Below, in pieces: positions 44,110 to 55,387 of a DNA stretch of 64,000 bases. The notes beneath the pieces are model-generated. The model made no database searches and had not been told where the DNA came from. It was given only the letters and a program-made list of their open reading frames with translations. Each line of letters begins with the position of its first letter. Positions within the stretch are counted from its first letter, which is position 1. Source of the DNA: Apoda limacodes (Eukaryota; Arthropoda; Insecta; Lepidoptera; Limacodidae); NCBI GenBank assembly GCA_946406115.1, contig OX291543.1, positions 498,501 through 562,500 of the forward strand, given 5' to 3'. Position numbers and translations under genes: made by a program.

Positions 44110-44903
44110 CTAGATGTGAATTATTTGAAATTTATATTTGAAAAAAATATTGACTTTGCTAAGCCATGACGACCACTCGTGTAAATCCTGTTTACAACGA
44201 TTATAATTTATAGTATTTTTAAAGAAATTCTTATTTGAAGATTGATTACAATTAGGGCAATCTATCGTTCTTAAATTCTTAACACCACATCTATAACAGA
44301 CAATGTTATTAGATGTGCATTTACTAAGTTCGTGTCCATGTACACGGCATCGAACACAAAATGGCGGACGATTTTCATGAACCGCCGCAATTTCCTTTGG
44401 CGCTTCATTATGCACTGGATTAAAACTTTGATTCCTATAAACCGTTGGTTTATAATTAGGAGAACTAGATTCCAACTTAACCAAAGGTTTTTGTTTGTAT
44501 TTTTTAAAAGATTTAAAATTATCAAGGGGCTTCGCTCGAAACTCTTTCTGTCTCCAATTTTTATAATTAATACCTTTGTTATTCGCAAAGGGCGTTTCTG
44601 AAGATCTACTAGGTTTCTTATAATCGAAATCAGAAAAAAATACTTCCCTGTTTTCTGGCTCTTTGAAATTCCTATTTTTTTCAAGAAATTGGTCGTATTT
44701 CTTGCAAATGTTAATTAAATTGTCAATCGTCATAATATTTGCAGGTATTACAAAAAAAGAATAACATGGTCTAATGTTCCGAAGTAATATTTCTAACTGG
44801 TCACTTTCACAAAGCGATTTCTTTAACCTATTGAACATTTCAGACATTATTGCAGTATAAATAATGATATTCTCGTGTTCTCCTTGAGTACGTTTGTATA
44901 TAT
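44110..44903 (-). pseudogene. Gypsy element C Gag, C-terminal part (cut from its N-terminus by element B)
   Basis: Minus strand, continuing the Gag of 50950-51764 after removal of element B: TQGEHENIIIYTAI, MSEMFNRLKKSLCES, EILLRNIRPCYS (capsid), then a basic linker and two knuckles. The first is intact (CVRCRVHGHELSKC). The second (CYRCGVKNLRTIDC) has lost the zinc-binding His. Confidence 0.87.
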
Positions 44904-44907
44904 AGTT
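44904..44907 (+). repeat. Target-site duplication AGTT (left) of element B; right copy 50946-50949
   Basis: AGTT precedes TGTAGAAACC (44908) and follows ACCACTACA (50945). The two flanks together read as contiguous gypsy Gag (FDYDYK then YKRTQGEHEN in sense), which fixes the boundaries. Confidence 0.82.
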
Positions 44908-45569
44908 TGTAGAAACCCCCCCCTCCCTTAAAAATAAATAAAATTATTTAAATTTGAACTCACGTGGAGTATAACGACTTACTCGCCAATTTGGTTACGT
45001 GATGACGTACGTAATCCTAACATATTATCGTTGCTCTTATTATTACTAAAATGGGTTGTAACCGTTATTAAAGTTATTATTAAAGAAAGCTAATATTATT
45101 ATTTGGCTGTGATCGTCTAGTGGCGTAATCGTCTATTTGGACCCCTCGTTGTGCCCGATAATAACCCAAGATCCTAAGAGGTATGGATTCAATCAGTCCC
45201 AGGTGTGAAAGAATAAAATCAAAACCCTAATCTTACATGATGCCTACATTAAAGACAACGATCTATAACCAATCCTTATCTGCAAAGCCGCTAAGTCCTA
45301 ACTAGCATTAGACCAGAATTTAAATTACTAAATCTGAGTTTCTGCTCAAAATATATGTGGTTTATTATTGTAACGTAGTCGGAGTACCTAGGCCTAAATC
45401 ACCCTATTCACCAGCTTAGCTACCTCCCTACAACTACAGACAAATCCCGTAATAACAAGGTTACCCTTTGGCCAAGATAGGCCTCAAATAACTTTGACGC
45501 CTAACGTTATAACTAACGTTATGATAGTAGATGAATCCTCACTATAAGGATGAAACCCTAAGACCGCCT

Positions 45570-46400
45570 ACTCCTTAAGTGAAGTTGTAATCTTATAGCA
45601 ATGTATGAGAGTCGCCTTAAGGAAGAGCTCTTAAGCGGTAAGTAGCCCATCAATAACCTCGTTAGCTTCCCTTAAGTAAAATTGTAACCTCATAGTAATG
45701 TAGGAAGACTAGCTTCCCCTTAACTAAAGTTATGCGCTTCCAACAATATATGGAAATAGTTAGAGAGACAGACAGACCTATTTAGTACCTATTTATTTAA
45801 ATTATTAGCAGATTCGCTATTAATCCCTTAAATAACCTATAACCTACATGTCTAACCTATCACCAGTTCTCTAGCTTGCGCTTAAGTGAAGGTCGGAACT
45901 AATAACAACATATATAAGGCATTAGGGAGACGAGCGGACCTATTAAGTACATAGATAAATTATTAGCAGACTAGCTATCGATCTCTTAAGCGAAGTTATA
46001 AAACTGTAATGTACTATGAAAGGTCACCATACGGATGAACTAACAGATTGAATATATATAAAGATAACACACGAATATACTCGCGGCCTGGCCCTTACGT
46101 AAATTACACAACCCTCTTAATAACACTTGAGAATGCACCACAGATGGGCCGACTGGTTTAGTAGTTGCATAAATTATTGGTTGACAACCCGTTAACAACC
46201 CCTATGTGAAACCATAAAGTCGTAATAGTATTCGAGAAGCCACCCCAAAGGCAATCTAAATATATAAAAGGACTACCACTATCCTTACTAGCTTCTCTTC
46301 TAATCTAATCTTATAATAGTATATGTAGAATCGCCGTAAAGACAAACTAACAAATTAGAAGTGAATGTAACCCTGAAATACATCTACAGCCTACCCTTTA
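45570..46400 (-). repeat. Diverged ~100-bp unit array in element B
   Basis: Words of the type ccttaagtgaagttgtaa recur near 45572, 45667, 45715, 45880, 45985, 46092, 46202 and 46395 at roughly 100-bp steps. Inverted counterpart of the blocks 16140-16530 and 20665-21110 in element A. Confidence 0.65.
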
Positions 46401-48787
46401 AATAAAGTTATAACATAGTCCTAACCGTAAGTATCCAGAAATCCCCATACATTCATGATTATTATTTTACCACTGAAGCTCACGCCATCTGTGTAATAAT
46501 CGTGGAATTTCTCGATCGATCGATATCTTAGCTAACTGTCTAATAATGGAGATATGGAGGAGGTCTTATAGAGGGCGCTAAGGGCGGACGATTTAGTATG
46601 GAAGTCTATCTAAATCTACCAATCCTAGTTTCCAGGTCGTTTACGGGTAACCCTAACTGGGAATCATCCAGGAACATTCACATATACAACCATTCCTTAA
46701 GGGTTCGTAAGTTGTTCTATTCAGAATTATTGGGCCCGCCACCGAATTATCCCTTCGGCCAATTAAAGACTAAACGGTCAGACTTTTCATACATTTGCCT
46801 GTGCGTCGAAGTGCCCAGCTGGCGTCTCGTGGTCACGTGGGTGCGCGGAGTTCACATTTTAGTCTTCTGCGCAGATACAGAGTCTATTCGTGTTACTCGA
46901 CCTTCCTTCGACTGATTTACGTTGGTTCGGTTTTGGTTTAGTATCTCGCGACCCGGTCAATACGAATTTCGTTATTGGATCTAAAATTGAGTTTGTGTTT
47001 ACAAACTATGGCGATTATCTACACTAGAATATAAAGTTTATGAAAACAAAACTATAAAATTGAGACAAAACCTAACGCTCGCCTAACTTATACCCTAGGT
47101 TGTTCCTACTTGATCGCTAAAATGAATATTGAAAATTAATTATGTATAACTTGAACTTGAATAGCCTTAAGGGCCTTGGGTACCGTCTGGCCTTAAGCGT
47201 TTGTCAAATGTATCGTACCGATTATCTGACTAACGTCTTGGAACCTTTAACAAGGAAGGTATATAACGACCAACTCCTGACAGCCTCGTAGATAGGTTTA
47301 ATCAAACTAGCTTACCTTGTGGCTTCGCCTTCCTGTCATTTAGTAATCGAGTTAATAGATAACCTTTATCCTTCGTGCACTGTGCCTTAAACTGTCCTTT
47401 AGGATAGGTAAGTAGTGCTCCCCGCCTACTCCTACATTTATAACGCCGCGGAGGTGGCAAACAACCAGGCGACCATGTATTTATCCTTACTACTATGACT
47501 AACTACGGAACTAAGGGGACCATTTCGTTATTATTTGAATATAACCTACGATCGGTCGGTTCGAACCCGAGGCTCCTTAAGTTTAAATAGCCGCTAGTCC
47601 GGAGAAGCTATGCTCGCCCGAAACATATGCCGTGCAAGCTAAGTTCACAAGAAATAATAAAATAGGTGTGCAATTACGCACAGGGTTAAGTGGTAAATTG
47701 TTCATCAGAGTAATTAAGGCGACAGAACACCTAGTTTGACACACAATAAGTATGTTTAAGGTGGATTGTAAGGAAGACATATCCACACTCAGGACCTGGC
47801 ACATTAGCCAGATCAAGTAAGGGTTAGCCCTTTTCTGAGTGTTTAGAACTTAACGTTTCGGCTTTCCATACAACAATTCAGAGCCTCATCAGTTAGTAGA
47901 GAATTGTGTATGATTATACTAATACGTATTCAACGGGGTGATCCATGGTGAAGAATAGAACAAATCCTGACCCACTAACGTCACCTCATAGTCTGTTAAT
48001 AAAGTTTGGTCAAGGTTGAGGTTCTGTCATCTTTATCTTAAATGGCTTAGTCAAAACATAACTTAAACAATATAAAACAATAAAATAAAGATTAGATAGT
48101 CTAATTAAAAATTAGACTCGCTAGATTAATGTCGCGGCCCTGAAAAACATATGAGGTTTACGTTTATTTTTTACACAGGAAACAAATATTTAAATATGAA
48201 CACAATAATACTTAGCTTTCAGAATCTATCCGTCGCAGTAATGGGTAGAGTGGAGGTTTTATTTATATACGAATTCCTTAAGGAGATTGGGTTAAAAGTC
48301 CCACATTAAATTTTAGCCGCCCATTACCTAAACGGAATCCAACAGTTCAGCTTCCTTACTCGACGCCGGTGAAGGGTGGAACCGGAGCCAACCTAGATCT
48401 AGGTTTCGTCAGCCCCTCACACCCTTAGATTCCCGAAGCCTGCAGTTTATCAAGCATGTCTCTAACATTAAACCCCGATCTCCCCTCATCTTATAACAAG
48501 CCAGACCCCGCTTGAAGAACCCCTACTGTGACTGCCCCGTCCTCACCTACCTCTATCTACCAAGGGTCTGCTTGCTTAGGGGATCACCATACTGCAAAGC
48601 AGCACGATGTCGGAATTAAAATTGCTATGATAATAAATAGTGAATATAGAGATATCATTAACGTAATAGTCAATTACATGCAACAACCTCGTCTAACTTT
48701 AATGAGCACCTACTAAATCGTAGGGTTTCTTTTAATAGGAATTCAAGACAAGGTTCACACTAGAAACACCTACTCAACATATATATG

Positions 48788-49551
48788 CACAGCAAGGGCC
48801 ACACAAGGATTACCCCAGCGAGCCGGTTGGGGAAGCCCCTCACCCCCGAGTCAGATCAGTGCGAGTAGCCGCCGCCCAAGGACTCGAATAGGGTTTTATC
48901 CAGTGAGGATACCCAAACTCATACACATACACGCACTACTAGGAATACACAGGGATTATACACTTATACACATACATGCACAGCAAGGGCCACACGAGGA
49001 TTACCCCAGCGAGCCGGTTGGGGAAGCCCCTCACCCCCGAGTCAGATCAGTGCGAGTAGCCGCCGCCCAAGGACTCGAATAGGGTTTTATCCAGTGAGGA
49101 TACCCAAACTCATACACATACACGCACTACTAGGAATACACAGGGATTATACACTTATACACATATATGCACAGCAAGGGCCACACGAGGATTACCCCAG
49201 CGAGCCGGTTGGGGAAGCCCCTCACCCCCGAGTCAGATCAGTGCGAGTAGCCGCCGCCCAAGGACTCGAATAGGGTTTTATCCAGTGAGGATACCCAAAC
49301 TCATACACATACACGCACTACTAGGAATACACAGGGATTATACACTTATACACATATATGCACAGCAAGGGCCACACGAGGATTACCCCAGCGAGCCGGT
49401 TGGGGAAGCCCCTCACCCCCGAGTCAGATCAGTGCGAGTAGCCGCCGCCCAAGGACTCGAATAGGGTTTTATCCAGTGAGGATACCCAAACTCATACACA
49501 TACACGCACTACTAGGAATACACAGAGATTATACACTTATACACATATATG
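48788..49551 (+). repeat. 191-bp tandem repeat, four full copies, in element B
   Basis: cacagcaagggccacac starts at 48788, 48979, 49170 and 49361, with a fifth truncated start (cacagcaagg) at 49552: exactly 191 bp per step. Copies are nearly identical, far more alike than A is to B, so the amplification is recent. Element A has a single diverged counterpart (about 14030-14150). Confidence 0.93.
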
Positions 49552-50949
49552 CACAGCAAGGAATACACAAGATTTACCCTAGCCTTAACCCTAAGCTTAA
49601 CCGATTTCCTATCTAATCAGATCGGGGCTTAATTACGGGGTTTTCCTACCACAAGGTATCACAAAATTTACAACATCATGTTAAAAGACACCGATCCCGG
49701 CAGGAACCTTTTACTCCACTAGATTTTCTACAGAAATCGGCAATCTCTTTTCCTTAGAGAGTACATAGCCAACAATGTCAACAAATTACCTCTGCATTTC
49801 CAATAAGTAAGGGTCTCTTTCTTCTCTACCCCAATTTTACAACTAAAATCCCGGACTAAATCCCAACCAAAAAGTCAAACACTTTCAATTTTCCCCAACC
49901 AACCCTTCACTTTATCCAAGGTGGCATCTTACACGGTCCCTTACACAGTCCTTACGCCATCGTATAAAGGAAGTCCCTCACAAAGCCCCATAGTACAAAC
50001 CCATCAATAATAAGTTGACATTGCTAGCCTCAGTTCTCACAAAAGACACTTACTGATATTTGATGTAGGCGAAACGTGCACGGTGCCGGTATTAAATTTC
50101 TTCAAATCTTTGTGCGTCCTGTCCTTCCCACTTCCTCAGGAACCTCGAACACAGCCAGCCTCTCGGCACGTCGACAGTGAAAAAGGGTGCCGCAACTGAC
50201 GCCTATCGCTTATAACCGTTTTCCCCTCCCCCACTATAGACGCGGCCCGAACACGTAGCGTGTCTAGAAACCGTGGCGCCAGTCAATTTCTTCTTTATTT
50301 TACTTCCACGTGTACGCACGTGGTCCGCATTTAGTGGCCAGTTACTTTATAGTAATAATCGTATAATTATTTCAAAAGTGCAAACCGATTCTACTAATTC
50401 TTTATCTGTTGATCTATCTCCTCAGTTTTTTCCATGGCTCGATTATGCAGCTTCGATTAATTTACGCAATGAATGCTCGTCGTAAGTGGCGCGGAGCCTA
50501 CTCTACCATCCTTCTCGCACCCTACAACGTTTATATCAATTAACTGAGAATAATCAATCGATATTCTCCAAATATTTTAACCTCCTGGTTATCTGCTACT
50601 TTACGAATCGGTCGTATTTAACGAGCAATTATTTTTGTCTTCATGATTTTAGGATCCTACCGCGATTTATGCCTTATGACGTAGGTATAAACATATTAAT
50701 CGAAGACCGGTGAGGACATCCCGGGCCACTCACTTACTTCATACTTCATTGATCTCGTTTCTATCCATTTATTAGGAGTATTCGATTGGTATGAATTACG
50801 AAGGTGATTAATCTAATTTATATTTATTATTGATGAATTCCATCTTTAATTTACCTGCTCTCTTAAAACTTAAATTAGCATGTCAACACCGTGTCGTGGG
50901 GTCCAGATTATTACAATTCTCTATAAAAGGCTTGGGACCACTACAAGTT

Positions 50950-51764
50950 CAATCATTTATAATCGTAGTCGAAACTACCGAAATCTTCAACTAATTTTTT
51001 ACAAAGTTCGTCCCAATTATGTAACTTTTTTTTTATAAATCTAAACCAATGTAAAGCGTCGTCAGAAAAGAGTTCAAACGCTCTAGCTAACAGTAAACCT
51101 TTCTTTATATTCCTAGAAAGCCTAAATTCTTCTAGTTTTTGCAAAAACGACCTAGGGCAGGATTTCCCATTATAATTGAATCTTTTCAATTCAAGTGCAG
51201 AGCTTCTATCACAAGAAACTGTGATAAATTTATTTTGTTTAACGTCTACATCTTCTAAATATTCCCTGGATATTTCTAAATTATTGCCGACCTCATTAAA
51301 TTTTTGAGATACTTGGTTAATTTCCGGTAAACTACCGACTTCTGACCTATTGTCATCAGTTAAATCAGAAATTTCTTGTAATGAATTAAATTCTAGTTCA
51401 GTAATCTCTAAAATCTTGTTATTCCATAATTTATCAAATTTTTGGAACTCATTTTTAACTGTAACCAGTTCTGGACCCAAGTTTAACTCATCCGTGATGT
51501 CAATACGTAGTAATCTAAAATGTATATGATTTAAAAAAGCTTCCAACCGTTTAATTTTTTCCTTATTAATACCTGTGTCCTCTAACTTTTGTTTTATAAA
51601 AGTTAAAGTAGCTTTTACACCTTCAATATCCTCTTTGGGATCTAAAGTTGACTCAAGTACCTCATTAGCTGGTAATTTTTCAACCAACTTTAATATTTGA
51701 CGCTTCAGACCTATTAAAGATTCTGCTGGTTTCTCAAATCTCACTAAAGTTTCATAGATCAGCT
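50950..51764 (-). pseudogene. Gypsy element C Gag, N-terminal part
   Basis: Minus strand: LVRFEKPAESLIGLKRQIL, a coiled-coil-like acidic/Leu-rich region (EGVKATLTFIKQKLEDTG, KLWNNKILEITELEFNS) and the start of capsid (RSFLQKLEEFRLSRN, LLARAFELFSDDALHWFRF, FGSFDYDYK). It runs straight into element B at 50949. Upstream, the coding sense is open back to about 51764 where it meets an LTR fragment; the natural start and 5' UTR have been lost through the inversion described for 51764-54560. Confidence 0.85.
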
Positions 51765-51932
51765 TCTTATATATGGTCCACGCCGATAAAGTTGCACCAG
51801 GTAAAATAATAAATTATCTGTTTCTATATAAAATTTCAAATTTATATTTTTTATATCTTTCTTTGAGCAAATCTCAACCAGACTACACCTATTTTTCATT
51901 TATCTTCCCCTGGGGAATTGAGTCTTCACAAG

Positions 51933-51946
51933 CGGCGCCCAACGGG
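51933..51946 (+). promoter_or_regulatory. Primer-binding site (tRNA-Lys type) after a plus-sense LTR end
   Basis: cggcgcccaacggg follows ...cttcacaag. ggcgcccaacgtgggg is complementary to the 3' end of a tRNA-Lys (from memory). A second, better match (54540-54555) stands in the plus sense next to the inner end of the minus-strand 5' LTR, that is, inverted relative to that LTR. Confidence 0.7.
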
Positions 51947-53827
51947 ATAAAAATACAATTTTTTATAGTTTTGTGTACGATCACCTCACGCAAAAGGTTT
52001 TTTTTTACAAAAATAAATAAATAAATAGACATAATTTATAATTTTTTTTCAAAATTCAAAAAAAAATGCAACTATCTGCGTTACATTCATGTTTAACATG
52101 AGATTTTCGGACTCGTTTGGCTAATAACAATTTTTTTTTCTCTTTCGTCTCTAGTTTTTAACAATTAAAAGGCTGTATTGTAAGAATACCTTATCTATTT
52201 ACTAATCGTCAGATTAGTACGAATTGTTAATATTAATAGTGTTTAATATTCATATAGTGTTCAATTTCAACTTAAATGATAAAAATGTGGGTATTTACCA
52301 TATTAAAGATTTTAAATGTTGATGATACCTCTTAAATTGAGGGCACATATTGTGCAATTTAATTATAATTAACTACATATGTAATGGACCAAAGAAATTG
52401 GTTTTTAAAGCATTTGCTTTATATATTACTGTTTATGAAGCTAATATAGGCTTTCCTAATTGTTTTGCAACTAACTTAAGAGTTAGTGATGTTTTTTTTA
52501 AATTACTAATCACGATATGTTGTTTTTTTTACGACTTCAAAATTCAAAAAGTCATTTGAACGACACCGTCGTTATTATAAAAATAACATTTAGACCTAAT
52601 TTAATTTATATTCCTCTTTTACTTCTTCAAAATTCAAAAAGTCATTTGAACGACACCGTCGTTATTATAAAAATAACACTTAGACCTAATTTAATTTATA
52701 TTCCTCTTTTACCTTCCTCAAAAATCAAAAAGTCATTTTAACGACACCGTAATTTTTATAAAAATAACGTTTAGGCCTTTATTAATATTTTGTTTTTTTT
52801 ATCTTTTATTTCCTTTAGAGGAAATATAATTTTATTTTCTTTCGATTGGCATGCAAGAGATGCTTTGATTTGTATTTATATTTAACTACGAATAATAATT
52901 TTCATTAAAGTCGATTGGACGCATTCTTTATTTAAATATTTTAACTGATTCTCAAAAAAAAGCTATTTGTTCTCTCACGTCAAGAGATGTAATTTCTATA
53001 TTGTATATTTTCCTTGTCTATTTGACACGTAATTGAAACTTAATTTAACGTTATTTTATATTTTTTCTCAATATTACTATAACAACGACAAATTTCGTTG
53101 TTGATGTCTGCGACATTATTTATTGTAATTTTCTTTACATAGTTTCTTTAGTAGGAAGGAGTTCCTTGAGTCGGTTATACGACTTTTGCGTTATTAAATG
53201 GAGACCAAAGAGCACGACATCTTTGGCTCATTATTAATTCTAAAAGCTATTGTAGCTTATTATATAAAAATAATTAATTTATTTTACTGAATTTTTCTTT
53301 ATTAATTATCTAATTTCTTACTCGTTTTACTTTCTAGCTACTTTCAAACTTGCAATTTAAGACAGTCTCTTTAATATTTATCTCATAATTAAAGGATTTT
53401 AATACAGCGGGGTTTTAGCTTGAGCAGTATGACAACTCATTAAATAAGCTTATGTCTAAAATATGGAGCGGATTGACAACTCCTTAAAAAAGCCCTTGTC
53501 GAGGAATTTGAGCGGTGGGATAACTCATTAAATAAGCCTTATATCGTAGTCCTAGTTGTAATAAGGCATTTGGCCAAGATACAACAATTAACATCAAGTC
53601 CCTTACAGATCGGTCATGGGGTTCCTTAGCGGTTATGCCCTTTGTGTGTGGATGAATGTAAAGGAATTATATGAGGTAAGCGTGTTAGGTTGGGTTAGTA
53701 TGAGTGATGAGGTTAGAATATTAGATGCGTACGTGATGTAAGTTTTAGGGATCGGTTCTGTTTTTTAAATTATTAAACTAACAGCCCGGAAAATTCGTCT
53801 TACCGAATTTTTACGAGGAAGGAGGAA

Positions 53828-54539
53828 TGTAGCGAGTGAAGTATTTTATTTTGTATATGTAGTGTGTAATTAGCTTTAAATTACCCTTTTGCGTGTTATG
53901 TCAAAATCATTGTAAAAATTCTATATCCATACAGGCATGGAATGCCATACTCATTTACGTCAACAGTCTTTTAAATCTGATTTTTAAAAAGATGACAGAT
54001 GGAAAATTATTCAAAGTCAGTCTGGTTGAGATTTGCTCAAAGAAAGATATAAAAAATATAAATTTGAAATTTTATATAGAAACAGATAATTTATTATTTT
54101 ACCTGGTGCAACTTTATCGGCGTGGACCATATATAAGAACCTGTGCTTGGGAATAGATTTGATGAAAAGGAAAACACATAAGGAGGTTTGATTATCTGGA
54201 TTATCTGTCGACGGTTTGTGAGTTACCCCATAAATCACACAGAAGGTACCATTTTTTTTGTGTTTTATTAGTAAGGTCTACGAAGATCTTGAATTTTTGT
54301 GAATTGGGCCTTTTTGCCTTTATCGAATTCCCTTTTCCGTATCCTGAAAATTCGGGAATATATGAAGTTGACATAGATTGTCGTAAACCATAGGATTCAT
54401 CACGTTTAACCACGATTTGCCAACTTTGGCGTTAATAGAGTCGACCGGGGAAAAAGTGTAATACGGTCGTCAAAATAAGAAAAGACGGCAAAATGAATAA
54501 TTTCTGAAACGAAAAAGTTAAATTGTGTATGGCATAAAA
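53828..54539 (+). repeat. Truncated LTR, left arm of a ~700-bp inverted repeat
   Basis: Starts TGTAGCGAG after a polypurine tract and ends at ggcataaaa, lacking the last ~140 bp of the LTR. Pairs with 54678-55383 across a 138-bp spacer. Confidence 0.85.
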
Positions 54540-54560
54540 GGCGCCCAACGTGGGGTCACT

Positions 54561-55383
54561 TGTTAAGACTCAATTCCCCAGGGGAAGATAAATGAAAAAT
54601 AGGTGTAGTTCGTAAATACAATTTTATTATAGTTCCTTATACGATCACTATACAAAAATTAATTAATTTTAAACCCGTTTATGCCATACACAATTTAACT
54701 TCTTCGTTTCGGAAATTATTCATTTTGCCATCTTTTCTTATTTTGACGACCGTATTACACTTTTTCCCCGGTCGACTCCATTATCGCCAAAGTTGGCAAA
54801 TCGTGGTTCGACGTGATGAATCCTATGGTTTACGACAATCTATGTCAACTTCATATATTCCCGAATTTTCAGGATACGGAAAAGGGAATTCGATAAAGGC
54901 AAAAAGGCCCAATTCACAAAAATTCAAGATCTTCGTAGACCTTACTAATAAAACAGAAATATGGTACCTTCTGTGTGATTTATGGGGTAACTCACAAACC
55001 GTCGACAGATAATCCAGGAAATCAAACCTCCTTATGTGTTTTCCTTTTGATCAAATCTATTCCCAAGCACAGGTTCTTATATATGGTCCACGCCGATAAA
55101 GTTGCACCAGGTAAAATAATAAATTATCTGTTTCTATATAAAATTTCAAATTTATATTTTTTATATCTTTCTTTGAGCAAATCTCAACCAGACTGACTTT
55201 GAATAATTTTCCATCTGTCATCTTTTTAAAAATCAGATTTAAAAGACTGTTGACGTAAATGAGTATGGCATTCCATGCATGTATGGATATAGAATTTTAC
55301 AATGATTTGACATAACACGCAAAAGGGTAATTTAAAGCTAATTACACACTACATATACAAAATAAAATACTTCACTCGCTACA
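54561..55383 (-). repeat. 5' LTR of gypsy element C, 823 bp
   Basis: The plus strand starts TGTTAAGACTC (TGTGAAGACTC in the 3' LTR) and ends CGCTACA, followed by ACGA. Frames within it (54725-55196) duplicate those of the 3' LTR. Confidence 0.88.
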
Positions 55384-55387
55384 ACGA

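Larger units (their letters stand above)
44908..50945 (-). mobile_element. Element B: 6,038-bp non-coding element, ends TGTAG...CTACA
   Basis: Inverted relative to element A. It has 5-bp inverted termini, a 4-bp duplication and no recognisable coding sequence on either strand; the longest frames (105 codons at 46598-46915, 77 codons at 47583-47816) carry no domain. Internal landmarks are a G/C-homopolymer-rich left end (aaaccccccccctccctt), the ~100-bp unit array at 45570-46400, and four 191-bp repeats at 48788-49551. TG...CA ends and a 4-bp duplication are what a Ty3/gypsy integrase leaves, but the ends do not repeat each other, so this is not an ordinary two-LTR element. Confidence 0.78.
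51764..54560 (+). mobile_element. Inverted, internally deleted copy of gypsy element C inside its own 5' region
   Basis: Plus-strand order: an interior LTR piece still in minus sense (51764-51884); plus-sense LTR end (51882-51930, ...GTCTTCACA); AG plus a primer-binding site cggcgcccaacggg (51933-51946); a 5' leader (51947-52275); then, after loss of all gag-pol, the last codons of pol (52276-52321, VGIYHIKDFK, stop); the non-coding region with three 91-bp units; polypurine tract; and an LTR truncated after ggcataaaa (53828-54539). It is followed by gcgcccaacgtggggtcact (54541-54560) and then the minus-strand 5' LTR of C. Explained as an aberrant reverse-transcription or self-insertion product (inference). 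Confidence 0.75.
38691..55383 (-). mobile_element. Ty3/gypsy element C (mdg3-like?), with nested element B and an inverted self-copy
   Basis: Full insertion with two minus-strand LTRs (55383-54561 and 39517-38691), ACGA duplication and termini TGTAGCG...CTTCACA. Order in the element's sense: 5' LTR; an inverted block (54560-51764); gag N-terminus (51764-50950); element B (50945-44908); gag C-terminus (44903-44110); pol (44109-41121); a 1.6-kb non-coding region with 91-bp repeats; polypurine tract; 3' LTR. Without B (and one AGTT) it measures about 10.65 kb. The Gag sequence style (FLQKLEEFRLSR, DALHWFRF, EMFNRLKK) suggests the mdg3/micropia group. The two LTRs differ at only a few positions over the 120 bp I compared, so the insertion is young, although pol already carries shifts. 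Confidence 0.85.

Noticed and set aside
44908..50945. Element B as a Maverick/Polinton or Helitron
   Set aside because: There are no polymerase, helicase or integrase genes, no long terminal inverted repeats, and a 4-bp duplication rather than 6 bp or none.
54540..54556. tRNA-Lys 3' end sequence (minus strand ccccacgttgggcgcc)
   Set aside because: Only the acceptor/T-arm end is present and it sits at the LTR edge, so it is a primer-binding site, not a tRNA gene.
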